A DNA stretch of 64,000 nt, taken from Microbispora hainanensis. GTDB taxonomy: Bacteria > Actinomycetota > Actinomycetes > Streptosporangiales > Streptosporangiaceae. The notes under the pieces were generated by a model. That model ran no database searches, had not been told where the DNA came from, and saw only the letters and a list, made by a program, of their open reading frames with translations. Position numbers and translations under genes: made by a program. Position 1 is the first letter of the stretch. Every line of letters begins with the position of its first letter. Below are positions 34,868-41,944 of this stretch, in pieces. The stretch is taken from the NCBI RefSeq assembly GCF_006874475.1, contig NZ_VIRM01000018.1:62001-126000 (forward strand), written 5' to 3'.

Positions 34868-35995
34868 GTGCGACTCCCCCGCGTGAAATTCGAACACCGA
34901 CCGCACCGATACGAGGACGGCACCATTCGCATCGGCGGCGAGATTTACGGGATCGCCGCCGAAATCGCGGACCCGGACGGCTGGGTGTGGACGGCCCTCA
35001 CTCTGATGGACGGCACCCGTTCTCGCGAGGAGATCGCCGAACGGCTGCGCCTGGCCCATCCGGAGCTGCCGGACGCGACGTCGGTCGTCGAGGAACTGGC
35101 GGCCACCCGATATGTGGAGGACGCCGCGGCGGCGGCGCCCGCCGGGCTGAGCGAGCGCGAGCTCGACCGCTACAGCAGGAACCACGCGTTCTTCCGCACC
35201 GTCGACGCCGTCCCGCGCGCCCACGGCTGGGAGGTCCAGGTGCGGCTGAAGGCCGCGCGGGTCGTGGTGCTCGGCCTGGGCGGCACGGGCTGCCACGCGG
35301 CCTGGGCCCTCGCCGCCGTCGGCGTCGGCACGATCCACTGCGTGGATCCCGACCTGGTGGAGCTGTCCAACCTCAACCGCCAGGTGCTGTACGGCGAGGC
35401 CGACGTGGGGCGCCCGAAGGCGGAGGCGGCCGTCGACCGGCTCAGGAGCGTCAACTCCGACATCACGGTCACCGGCGAACGCCGCCGCATCGGCAGCAGG
35501 CGCGAGCTGGACGAGCTCATCGCCGGGTATGACGCGCTCGCCCTCTGCGCGGACCAGCCCACGGGGCACGGCCTCAGGGTGTGGGCCAACCGCGCCTGCG
35601 CCGCAGCGAACATCCCCTGGGCCGGTGGCGGATACAGCGGACCGCTGGTCACCGTCGGGTGTTTCGCGCCGGGTGCGGGCGCCTGCTACGAGTGCCTGAG
35701 CAGCGGCGAGGAGGCGCGGCGCCGTCCCGGCACGCCGGTGAACCTCGGCGGGCCCGGCGTGATCGCCACCTCGGCGGGCGTGTCCGGCCAGCTCGTCGCC
35801 CACGCGCTGCTGGGGCTGCTGACCGGGGTGCCCGTGCCGCCGGTCGGCACCATCCAGGGCGTCAACCTGATCGCCGCGGACCACCACGTGTGGGTCCGGC
35901 ATCCGCCGCGCCCCGGCTGCCCGGTGTGCGGGACCCGGGCCATCGGCCCGGCACACAAATCGACGCGGGAAATGACCGAAAAAGACGCCCACTGA
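34868..35995 (+). CDS. ThiF/MoeB-type E1 adenylating enzyme with N-terminal peptide-binding-like domain
   Basis: This 375-residue enzyme has a winged-helix N-terminal region (about 1-95) resembling a RiPP recognition element and an E1-like adenylation domain from 99 on. RYSRN at 101-105 begins that domain, GLGGTG at 136-141 binds ATP, CVDPDLVELSNLNRQ (158-172) supplies the metal-binding Asp and Arg finger, and CADQP (227-231) is the crossover region. Two zinc knuckles, CYEC (273-276) and CPVC (351-354), are complete. The order clamp domain, adenylation domain, zinc site matches microcin C MccB. It adenylates or amidates a peptide rather than a sulfur carrier, since no thiamine or molybdopterin gene is near. 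The precursor-like peptide is encoded 99 bases downstream. Confidence 0.88.
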   Translation: MRLPRVKFEHRPHRYEDGTIRIGGEIYGIAAEIADPDGWVWTALTLMDGTRSREEIAERLRLAHPELPDATSVVEELAATRYVEDAAAAAPAGLSERELDRYSRNHAFFRTVDAVPRAHGWEVQVRLKAARVVVLGLGGTGCHAAWALAAVGVGTIHCVDPDLVELSNLNRQVLYGEADVGRPKAEAAVDRLRSVNSDITVTGERRRIGSRRELDELIAGYDALALCADQPTGHGLRVWANRACAAANIPWAGGGYSGPLVTVGCFAPGAGACYECLSSGEEARRRPGTPVNLGGPGVIATSAGVSGQLVAHALLGLLTGVPVPPVGTIQGVNLIAADHHVWVRHPPRPGCPVCGTRAIGPAHKSTREMTEKDAH

Positions 35996-36012
35996 ATAAA
36001 GAGACAGAGGTC

Positions 36013-36073
36013 TTGACCGCTCCGGTCAACAGACGAATCATGAACGCGTTCTCTCGAGAACATCCATGTTCTC
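36013..36073 (+). promoter_or_regulatory. Internal promoter and operator region of the peptide gene
   Basis: TTGACC (36013-36018) with AATCAT (36036-36041) makes a possible promoter. The -35 is one arm of TTGACC-N5-GGTCAA (36013-36029). Downstream lie a perfect palindrome GTTCTCTCGAGAAC (36048-36061) and a further half site GTTCTC (36068-36073), all before the peptide start at 36095. Together they suggest repressor control of peptide expression. Confidence 0.5.
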
Positions 36074-36094
36074 TCCCCTCCAGAGAGGAATCGG

Positions 36095-36220
36095 ATGAAC
36101 ACGAACGAGCACGAGACCGAACCCGTCGACGAGGCGGCCGCACCACCGAAGACGAAGATCACCATTCGGCTTCTCGACAAGATCGAGACCACGACCAGCA
36201 GCAACAGCGTCGGCAACTGA
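36095..36220 (+). CDS. Putative RiPP precursor peptide
   Basis: A 41-residue peptide begins at ATG 36095, with AGAGAGGAA seven bases upstream. It has three parts: an acidic N-terminus (MNTNEHETEPVDEAAAPPK), a beta-strand-like segment KITIRLLDKI that could dock on a recognition element, and a polar C-terminus ETTTSSNSVGN. It contains no Cys and ends in Asn, the residue modified by MccB in microcin C. It lies between the E1 enzyme and the other cluster genes and is followed by a strong hairpin, the usual layout of RiPP precursors. It matches no family I know, so it is a candidate only. Confidence 0.75.
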   Translation: MNTNEHETEPVDEAAAPPKTKITIRLLDKIETTTSSNSVGN

Positions 36221-36227
36221 CGAAGTG

Positions 36228-36277
36228 CCGGCCGCGGCGTACGGGGTGCCGCGTGGCCCCTCGCGCGCCGCGGCCGG
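36228..36277 (+). terminator. Strong stem-loop after the peptide gene, probable partial terminator
   Basis: CCGGCCGCGGCG (36228-36239) and CGCCGCGGCCGG (36266-36277) form a perfect 12-bp stem, and the 26-base loop holds a second GGGG/CCCC stem. There is no U tract, so termination would be incomplete and RNA protection is equally possible. It separates the peptide from the downstream genes. Confidence 0.7.
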
Positions 36278-36314
36278 TGCGAGCCCGCACACGCCGTAGC
36301 CCAGGGAGGGAAGG

Positions 36315-36986
36315 GTGGCACACGCCGGAGACGTCTTCGACGACATACGGCAGGCCGAGGCGCCGGTGCTGTCCGCCGACGCCTACCAGGCCGAGTTCGC
36401 CGAAGAGTTCGAGCGGTCCACCGAGGGGGTGTGGAAGCTCGAACGCGCGCAGGAGTTCTTCGAACCCGACGTGGCGAGCTGGCGGGCGATGATGGCGGGC
36501 GAATGGGAGCGGTCGCTCGCCATGCTCGACGAGCTGCGGGAGGCCCTCGCCGGCTACTACCGGACCCGGCCCCAGGCTCACCGGGTCCGCGTCGTGGAGA
36601 CGCCGTTCACCCCCTATCTCCAGTGGGAGCTCAACGTCCTGGCCGTGCGGGCCGCGGCGGGCGAGCGCCCCCGGGCGCTCCACGCCGACGCCGTACGGGA
36701 GCTGGAGCGCGACGGGCCGCTGCCCGAGATCGTCGTGCTCGGCTCCTCGCTGCTCTACGAGGTGCTGTACGACGAGATCGGCGGCCACGTGGGCGCGCGG
36801 AGGATCACCGATTCCCGCCTCGTCGGCCGCTGCCTGGCCGCGATCAAGGAGCTTTACGGCCGGGCGGAGGACATGCGGACCTACGTCGAGCGAGAGGTCG
36901 CCCCGCTGCCGCCGCCCACGATCTCCGGACGTACGCGCGAGCTCCTGCCCCGCTTCTCCCACCACACCGGGACCTTCCGCCCCTGA
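36315..36986 (+). CDS. DUF6879-type protein
   Basis: A 223-residue soluble protein that starts at GTG 36315 after GGGAGGGAAGG. The segments VWKLERAQEFFEPDVASWRAMMAGEWERSL, RVRVVETPFTPYLQWELNVL and the Arg/Ala-rich central part resemble the actinomycete DUF6879 family, often found next to XRE/DUF397 regulators. Its biochemical role is not known. Its position between the peptide and the M50 protease, in one transcription unit, suggests peptide handling or a signalling partner. An ELLPRFSHHTG tail is unusual. I see no catalytic motif. Confidence 0.75.
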   Translation: MAHAGDVFDDIRQAEAPVLSADAYQAEFAEEFERSTEGVWKLERAQEFFEPDVASWRAMMAGEWERSLAMLDELREALAGYYRTRPQAHRVRVVETPFTPYLQWELNVLAVRAAAGERPRALHADAVRELERDGPLPEIVVLGSSLLYEVLYDEIGGHVGARRITDSRLVGRCLAAIKELYGRAEDMRTYVEREVAPLPPPTISGRTRELLPRFSHHTGTFRP

Positions 36987-37026
36987 CACCGGCCGTACGC
37001 CGTGGAGCCCACGTCTGGAGGTCACG

Positions 37027-38241
37027 GTGACCCAGGACTCCGGTGAGACGAGGGCCCGCGCCGAGGTCCGGCTGCGCGACCTCGCGTTCCGCCGGGACGG
37101 CGACCAATGGATCGTCGGCCGTCCCGGCGGCGAGGACTTCGTCGCCGTGCCGTACGAGGGGATGCGGGCCATCCGGCTGCTGTCGGCGGGCGCCACGGTC
37201 GAGGAGACCGAACGGCGGCTGCACGCCGAGACAGGCGTCCACCTCGACGTCCGCGGTTTTGTCCGCGTCCTCGGCGAGCTCGGCTTCCTCGACGAGCCCG
37301 GCGGTCCGGTCGCCCTCCCCCGGCGTCCGACCTTCCCCTGGCTGCGCCCCGAGCACGTGCGGTGGACGCTGCACCCGCTGGTCCACCTGCTGGTCGCGGT
37401 CCTGGTCGCCGCCGGAATCGTGACGGCGGTCGCGCGCCGGGACACGCTGCCGGGCTGGCACGACCTGCTGTGGAACGCGCACGGCACGCTCGTGCTCGCC
37501 TCGCAGATCGCGGCCGGCTGGACGTTGATCTTCCTGCACGAGACGGCCCACCTGTCCACCGCCAGGGCCGCCGGGGTGCCGGGCAGGATCCGGCTCGGCA
37601 CCCGGCTGCAGTTCCTGGCCGTCCAGACCGTGGTGTCCGGCGTGTGGCTGGCCGAGCGGCGCGTCCGCCTGACCGTCTACCTCGCCGGAATGGCCGTGGA
37701 CGCCGCGGCCTGCTCGGCCGCGCTCCTGCTGACCGCCGCTGTGGGGCGCCATCCCGCGCTGTCGCTGGTCGCGCTGACCTCGCTCACCATGCTGGCCACG
37801 CAGTTCCTGGTGTTCATGCGCACCGACGTCTACTTCCTGCTCCAGGATCTGAGCGGGTGCCGCAACATGTACGGCGACGCCTCCGCCTACGTCCGCCACC
37901 TGGCGCTGCGGTCGCTGCGCCGTCCTTCCCCGGACCCGCTGGCCGGGCTGCCGCGCCGGGAGCGCCGCAGCCTCCGGGCGTACGCCGCGCTGCTGGTCGT
38001 GGGCACCACGGCCTGCCTGGGGGTGGCGTTCGCGGTTACGGGGCCGGCGACGCTGACACTGCTCGGCCGGGCCGCGAACACGCTGATCGCCCCCGCGGAT
38101 CCGCTCGCCGCGCTGGACGCCGCGGCGGTGCTGCTGTCCGTGGTCGCGTTCCAGGCGGTCTGGGCGCGGGCGTGGTGGCGCAGGCACGGCCCCCGCGTAC
38201 GGCGCGCGCTGCGCCGGCGAGCCGGTCAGGACCCCGCGTAG
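37027..38241 (+). CDS. PqqD-like/M50 membrane zinc metalloprotease
   Basis: This 404-residue protein has a cytoplasmic PqqD-like winged-helix domain at about 10-95 (RLRDLAFRRDGDQWIVGRPGG, FVRVLGELGFLDEP), then about six to seven membrane helices. HETAH at 171-175 in the second helix (LIFLHETAHLSTARAAG) is the zinc site of site-2-type M50 peptidases. A later Asp (D267 in MRTDVYFLLQDL) is a possible third ligand. Such fusions (YydH-like) mature or export peptides in RiPP systems. GTG 37027 has GGAGG upstream. Its 3' end overlaps the convergent SDR gene by 16 bases. It probably cleaves the precursor or a signalling peptide. Confidence 0.85.
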   Translation: MTQDSGETRARAEVRLRDLAFRRDGDQWIVGRPGGEDFVAVPYEGMRAIRLLSAGATVEETERRLHAETGVHLDVRGFVRVLGELGFLDEPGGPVALPRRPTFPWLRPEHVRWTLHPLVHLLVAVLVAAGIVTAVARRDTLPGWHDLLWNAHGTLVLASQIAAGWTLIFLHETAHLSTARAAGVPGRIRLGTRLQFLAVQTVVSGVWLAERRVRLTVYLAGMAVDAAACSAALLLTAAVGRHPALSLVALTSLTMLATQFLVFMRTDVYFLLQDLSGCRNMYGDASAYVRHLALRSLRRPSPDPLAGLPRRERRSLRAYAALLVVGTTACLGVAFAVTGPATLTLLGRAANTLIAPADPLAALDAAAVLLSVVAFQAVWARAWWRRHGPRVRRALRRRAGQDPA

Positions 38242-39110
38242 GAGCCGGTGGTCAGCTCCTCGATCAGCCCGGGGCCCGCGGGGGACCAGCCGTACAGGCG
38301 GCGGGCGCGCGAGGCGTCCAGCGGCGACGAACGGGTGAGCGTGGCGGCGAGCGGCCCCATCGCGGCGGTTCCCTGCTCCAGCGTGAGCGACACGGCCTGG
38401 GCGCCGGTCAGGGCGGCGGCGGCCTCGGCGATCCGCCGCATCGGGGTCCGCTCGGCCGACGCGGCGTTGACGACGGCACCCGGCCCGCCGTGCTCCAGCG
38501 CGGCGACGTACAGCGCCGCGAGGTCGTCGACGTGCACCGACGACCACTCGTTGGCGCCATCGCCGATGTAGGGCACCATCCCGTTCTGCCTGCCGGCGCC
38601 GATGAGCCCCTGGAGCAGGCCCGACCCGCCGCGCCCGTAGACCAGCGCCGCCCGGATCACCGTGCCCGCCACGTGGCCGGCGTCGAGGACCTGCCGCTCG
38701 CCGAGGACCTTGTAGGGCTGGGGCGACGTCTCGGGGGCGACGGGGTGGTCCTCGTCCACGGTCGCGCCCTGCCGGTCGGGGTAGACCAGGCCCGTGCTGG
38801 TGTAGACGAACCGGCCGCCCGCGTTCAGGCCGTCCAGCAGCGCCGCGAGGGCGTCGCGCTCGATGTCGCCCATCTCGGGATCGGTGTAGTCGACGGCGGT
38901 GTGCACGACGGCCTCGGCCGCCGCGGCGGCGCCGCGCAGGGCGGCGAGGTCGCGCAGGCTTCCGGACACCGCCTTGGCGCCCAGCGCTTCGACCCGCTCC
39001 CGGGCCCGGCCGGACCGGGCCAGGGCGACCACCTCGTGCCCGGCCCTGACGAGGTGCTCGGCCACGGCTCCGCCGACGTAGCCGCTCGCACCCGTGATGA
39101 GAACGCGCAT
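38226..39110 (-). CDS. NAD(P)-dependent epimerase/dehydratase (SDR)
   Basis: A 294-residue extended SDR: GASGYVGGAVAEHLV (7-13 motif GxxGxxG), VVHTAVDYTDPEMGD, FVYTSTGLVYPD with the active-site Ser/Thr region and a Tyr-Lys pair (SPQPYKVLGERQ) that deviates from strict YxxxK. Substrates are likely non-sugar or NADPH-linked small carbonyls, as in many atypical actinomycete SDRs. It diverges from an MmyB-type HTH regulator gene at 39271, a pairing frequent in actinomycetes, and is probably its target. Confidence 0.88.
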   Translation of the reverse strand: MRVLITGASGYVGGAVAEHLVRAGHEVVALARSGRARERVEALGAKAVSGSLRDLAALRGAAAAAEAVVHTAVDYTDPEMGDIERDALAALLDGLNAGGRFVYTSTGLVYPDRQGATVDEDHPVAPETSPQPYKVLGERQVLDAGHVAGTVIRAALVYGRGGSGLLQGLIGAGRQNGMVPYIGDGANEWSSVHVDDLAALYVAALEHGGPGAVVNAASAERTPMRRIAEAAAALTGAQAVSLTLEQGTAAMGPLAATLTRSSPLDASRARRLYGWSPAGPGLIEELTTGSYAGS

Positions 39111-39270
39111 GATCACATGCCTTCCGTGAGGTCGTGACCGGCGGCGCGTCACGCGTCAGCCGCCGGTCGATGCCATCCCCACCGTCGCCTGCGCCGTCCG
39201 GCACAACCAGGGACCAGGAGTCCGTGGCTGCGCGGTCCGCGCGGCCTTTTTCCGACGTACCGTCGCAGGT

Positions 39271-40137
39271 ATGGACAAGCACGGCCTGGCGACGTTCCTG
39301 CGCGGCAAGCGTGAGCAGGTCGGTCCCGCCGACGTCGGCCTGCCCGAGGGACGCCGCCGCCGCACGCCCGGCCTGCGGCGCGAGGAGGTCGCCCAGCTCG
39401 CGTACATCTCGGTGGACCACTACGCGCGGCTGGAGCAGGCGCGGGGCAGGCACCCGTCGCGGCGCGTGCTCGACGCCATCGCCCGCGCCCTCCGCCTGTC
39501 GGACCAGGAACGGGCCCACCTGTTCGACCTGGCCGGGGAGCGGGAGGAGAGCCGGTCTCCCGAGCCCGTACGCGAGGTGCGGCCGAGCACGATGCAACTG
39601 GTCAACCGGCTGACCGACGCCGCCGCGATCGTCGTGGACGACACCTGCCGGGTGCTGGCCTGGAACCCGCTGGCCGCGGCGCTGTTCGAGGACTTCTCCG
39701 CGCTGGCGGGTCAGGAGCGCAACGTCATCCGGCGCTACTTCCTGCACCCCGACCCCGAGCGGCGGCACTACGGCATGGGCGTCTCGGAGCGGTTCGTCGT
39801 CACGGCGGTCAGCTATCTGCGCGTCGCCCTCACCCGCTATCCCGGCAGCCCCGAGCTGAAGAGCCTGGTCGGCGAGCTGCTGGCCGGGAGCGGCGACTTC
39901 GCCCGCCTGTGGAACTCCCAGCGGTTCCACATCGAGCGGCACCTGCACCACACCGTACGGCACCCGCGCGCCGGGCAGATCGAGCTGGACTACGACGTGC
40001 TGACCGTGCCCGACCAGGAGCAGCAGGTGGTCATCTTCACCGCCGAGCCCGGGTCTCCCGCGTACGAGTCCCTGCAGTTCCTCAAGGTCGTCGGCGCCGA
40101 ACAGGTGGGCGCCGAGCAGGTGGCCGCCGAAGCCTGA
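39271..40137 (+). CDS. XRE regulator with MmyB-like ligand domain
   Basis: A 288-residue transcription factor: a HTH at about 5-80 with RRRRTPGLRREEVAQLAYISVDHYARLEQARG (the RREEVAxLAGxSxxYYxRLE motif of this group), then the PAS-like MmyB domain (about 105-275) with DDTCRVLAWNPLAAALF, and the closing VLTVPDQEQQVVIFTAEPGS. The MmyB domain binds fatty-acid-like ligands in known cases. The C-terminus carries a small VGAEQVGAEQV repeat. It diverges from an SDR gene and probably controls it. Confidence 0.92.
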   Translation: MDKHGLATFLRGKREQVGPADVGLPEGRRRRTPGLRREEVAQLAYISVDHYARLEQARGRHPSRRVLDAIARALRLSDQERAHLFDLAGEREESRSPEPVREVRPSTMQLVNRLTDAAAIVVDDTCRVLAWNPLAAALFEDFSALAGQERNVIRRYFLHPDPERRHYGMGVSERFVVTAVSYLRVALTRYPGSPELKSLVGELLAGSGDFARLWNSQRFHIERHLHHTVRHPRAGQIELDYDVLTVPDQEQQVVIFTAEPGSPAYESLQFLKVVGAEQVGAEQVAAEA

Positions 40138-40215
40138 CCCCGCCCGCGATGCCGCGGCGCGCGGCGCCGCGCGATGCGGTGTAAAAAGTTCTGTACATCA
40201 AGTCAAAGACAGATT

Positions 40216-40226
40216 ACCTTGAAGGT
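40216..40226. promoter_or_regulatory. Operator-like palindrome upstream of the membrane protein-XRE operon
   Basis: ACCTTGAAGGT is a perfect 5+1+5 palindrome, flanked by TCAAAGA direct repeats and TGTACA motifs within 40190-40245. It is a plausible site for the XRE protein encoded in the downstream operon. Confidence 0.45.
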
Positions 40227-40260
40227 GTCAAAGATTTTGTACACCCGAAGGGAATCGATC

Positions 40261-40689
40261 ATGACTCACGAGGAGAAGCGCGCCTGGATCCGGCTGATCG
40301 TCGCCGTGATCGCCTACACCGCGTACGTCGTCGCCATCCTCAGACGGGCGGACGGAGGCCCGTTACCCGACGTGCCGTACGCCGCCGCCCTGCTGTGGAC
40401 GATCGGCGGGGCGATCGCCGCGGCGATCCTGGCCGAGATCGGGATGGCGATCGTCAACCCGCGGGCATCGCGCGTGATCGACGCCCGCGACAGGGAGATC
40501 GGACGGTTCGGCGACTACACCGGCCAGGCGTTCGTCGCCATCGGCGCGGTCGCGGCGATGCTCATGGCCGTGGCCGAGTGGGACAGGTTCTGGATCGCCA
40601 ACGTGATCTACCTCTTCTTCGTCCTGTCGGCGGTCCTCGGCGACGTCACCAAGATCATTCTCTATCGCAGGAGCGTTCCGACGTGGTGA
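40261..40689 (+). CDS. Small membrane protein
   Basis: A 142-residue protein with four predicted helices (IRLIVAVIAYTAYVVAIL, AALLWTIGGAIAAAILAEI, AFVAIGAVAAMLMAVAEW, WIANVIYLFFVLSAVLG), conserved charges between helices 2 and 3 (RVIDARDREIGRFG) and a C-terminal RRS tail. It resembles the DUF2178-type partners of small XRE regulators in Firmicutes and Actinobacteria. Its TGA overlaps the GTG of the XRE gene, so the two are coupled. It may control the regulator by membrane sequestration, which is inferred. Confidence 0.75.
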   Translation: MTHEEKRAWIRLIVAVIAYTAYVVAILRRADGGPLPDVPYAAALLWTIGGAIAAAILAEIGMAIVNPRASRVIDARDREIGRFGDYTGQAFVAIGAVAAMLMAVAEWDRFWIANVIYLFFVLSAVLGDVTKIILYRRSVPTW

Positions 40690-40916
40690 AGCCCACCCAT
40701 GTGACGAACCGCATCCGCGTGCTGCGGTTCGCCCACGACGAGATGACCCAGGCCGAGCTCGCCGAGCGCATCGGCGTGACCAGGCAGACCGTCATCGCCA
40801 TCGAACAAGGGCGTTACTCGCCGTCTCTGGAGATGGCGTTCCGGATCGCCCGGGTGTTCGGTGTCCCGCTCGACGACGTGTTCCAGTATCCCGACCTCCC
40901 CGAGGAGACGAAGTGA
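40686..40916 (+). CDS. Small XRE-type HTH regulator
   Basis: A 76-residue protein that is essentially one helix-turn-helix: MTQAELAERIGVTRQTVIAIEQGRYSPSLEMAFRIARVFGVPLDDVFQ. It starts with GTG 40686 (GTG 40683 is possible) overlapping the membrane-protein stop, and its own stop overlaps the MDR oxidoreductase start (GTGA). Such short regulators usually repress their own operon with an integral membrane partner. Confidence 0.92.
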   Translation: MKPTHVTNRIRVLRFAHDEMTQAELAERIGVTRQTVIAIEQGRYSPSLEMAFRIARVFGVPLDDVFQYPDLPEETK

Positions 40917-41905
40917 AGGCCATCGTCCAGGACACGTACGGCCCGGCCGACGTGCTCGAACTGCGTGACGTCGACCGCCCCCCGATCGGCGACGAGGACG
41001 TGCTCGTCGAGGTCCGCGCCGCCGCCGTCGACCCCGGCGTGTGGGTCCTCATGACCGGCCGGCCCTACCTCGTGCGCGTTGCGGGCTTCGGAATGCGCCG
41101 GCCCAAGGTCAAGGTCCGGGGCCGCGACCTGGCCGGGGTGGTGACGGCCGTCGGCGCCCGCGTCACCCGCTTCCGGCCCGGTCAGGAGGTGTACGGCACC
41201 TGCGAGAGCGGCTCGTACGCCGAATACGCGAGCGCGCGGCAGAGCAGGCTCGCGCCGAAGCCGGCGGGCCTCACCTTCGAGCAGGCCGCCGCGGTGCCGG
41301 TCTCCGGCATGACGGCGCTGCAGGCCGTCCGCGGCGTCGCCCGCGTCCGGCCGGGCCAGCGGGTGCTGGTGATCGGCGCGTCGGGAGGCGTGGGGTCGTT
41401 CGCCGTCCAGCTCGCCAAGGCGGCCGGCGCGAGCGTCACCGGCGTGTGCTCGGCGGCGAACGCCGGGCTCGTGCGATCGCTCGGAGCCGACGACGTCATC
41501 GACTACGCCCGCGAGGAGATCGACCGCGACGGCGCACGTTATGACGTCGTCGTCGACACCGCGGGCAACCGGCCGCTGTCCCTGCTGCGCCGCGTCCTGA
41601 CCCCGCGCGGGACCCTGGCGATCGTCGGGGGCGGCCATGTGGCATACCGCTTCACCGGAGGCATGGGACGCACCTTCCGGGCGCCGCTGCTGTCGATGGT
41701 CACGGGGTCGATGTTCAGGGGGCAGCGGCTGCGCCCGGTGATGTCCAGGGATCGCGCCGATCACCTGGAGGAGCTCACGCGGCTCATCGAGTCGGGCGCC
41801 GTCACCCCCGCGGTCGACCGCGCCTATCCCCTGGGCCAGGCGCCCGACGCGATCCGCCACCTCATGGAAGGCCACCCCGCCGGCAAGGTCGTCGTCACCG
41901 TCTGA
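40913..41905 (+). CDS. Quinone oxidoreductase-like MDR family dehydrogenase
   Basis: A 330-residue zinc-independent medium-chain reductase: an N-terminal GroES-like domain with KAIVQDTYGPADVLELRDV and VRGRDLAGVVTAVGARVTRF, and a Rossmann domain with VLVIGASGGVGSFAVQLAKAAGA (AxGGVG, NADPH type). The C-terminal end is HLMEGHPAGKVVVTV. It would reduce quinones or enones with NADPH. The GTG at 40913 overlaps the regulator's stop, giving a three-gene coupled operon whose metabolic role is unclear. Confidence 0.92.
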   Translation: MKAIVQDTYGPADVLELRDVDRPPIGDEDVLVEVRAAAVDPGVWVLMTGRPYLVRVAGFGMRRPKVKVRGRDLAGVVTAVGARVTRFRPGQEVYGTCESGSYAEYASARQSRLAPKPAGLTFEQAAAVPVSGMTALQAVRGVARVRPGQRVLVIGASGGVGSFAVQLAKAAGASVTGVCSAANAGLVRSLGADDVIDYAREEIDRDGARYDVVVDTAGNRPLSLLRRVLTPRGTLAIVGGGHVAYRFTGGMGRTFRAPLLSMVTGSMFRGQRLRPVMSRDRADHLEELTRLIESGAVTPAVDRAYPLGQAPDAIRHLMEGHPAGKVVVTV

Positions 41906-41908
41906 CCC

Positions 41909-41944
41909 CTCAAGGAGTGCCTCAAGGAGTCCCTCAAGGAGTCA
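41909..41944. repeat. Three 12-bp direct repeats
   Basis: CTCAAGGAGTGC, CTCAAGGAGTCC and CTCAAGGAGTCA are contiguous. They lie between two convergent stop codons, and the last one overlaps the end of the SnoaL-like gene. Confidence 0.8.

Noticed and set aside
34868-35995. E1 protein as MoeB or ThiF housekeeping enzyme
   Set aside because: It has an extra N-terminal winged-helix-like region, and there are no MoaD/ThiS-like or cofactor genes in the locus. I cannot fully exclude it without a tree.
36844-39963. A 1039-residue open frame on the minus strand across the M50, SDR and HTH genes
   Set aside because: It is a GC-rich antisense frame; most of it reads opposite to genes with clear family motifs and it has no recognisable domain except the true SDR in another frame.
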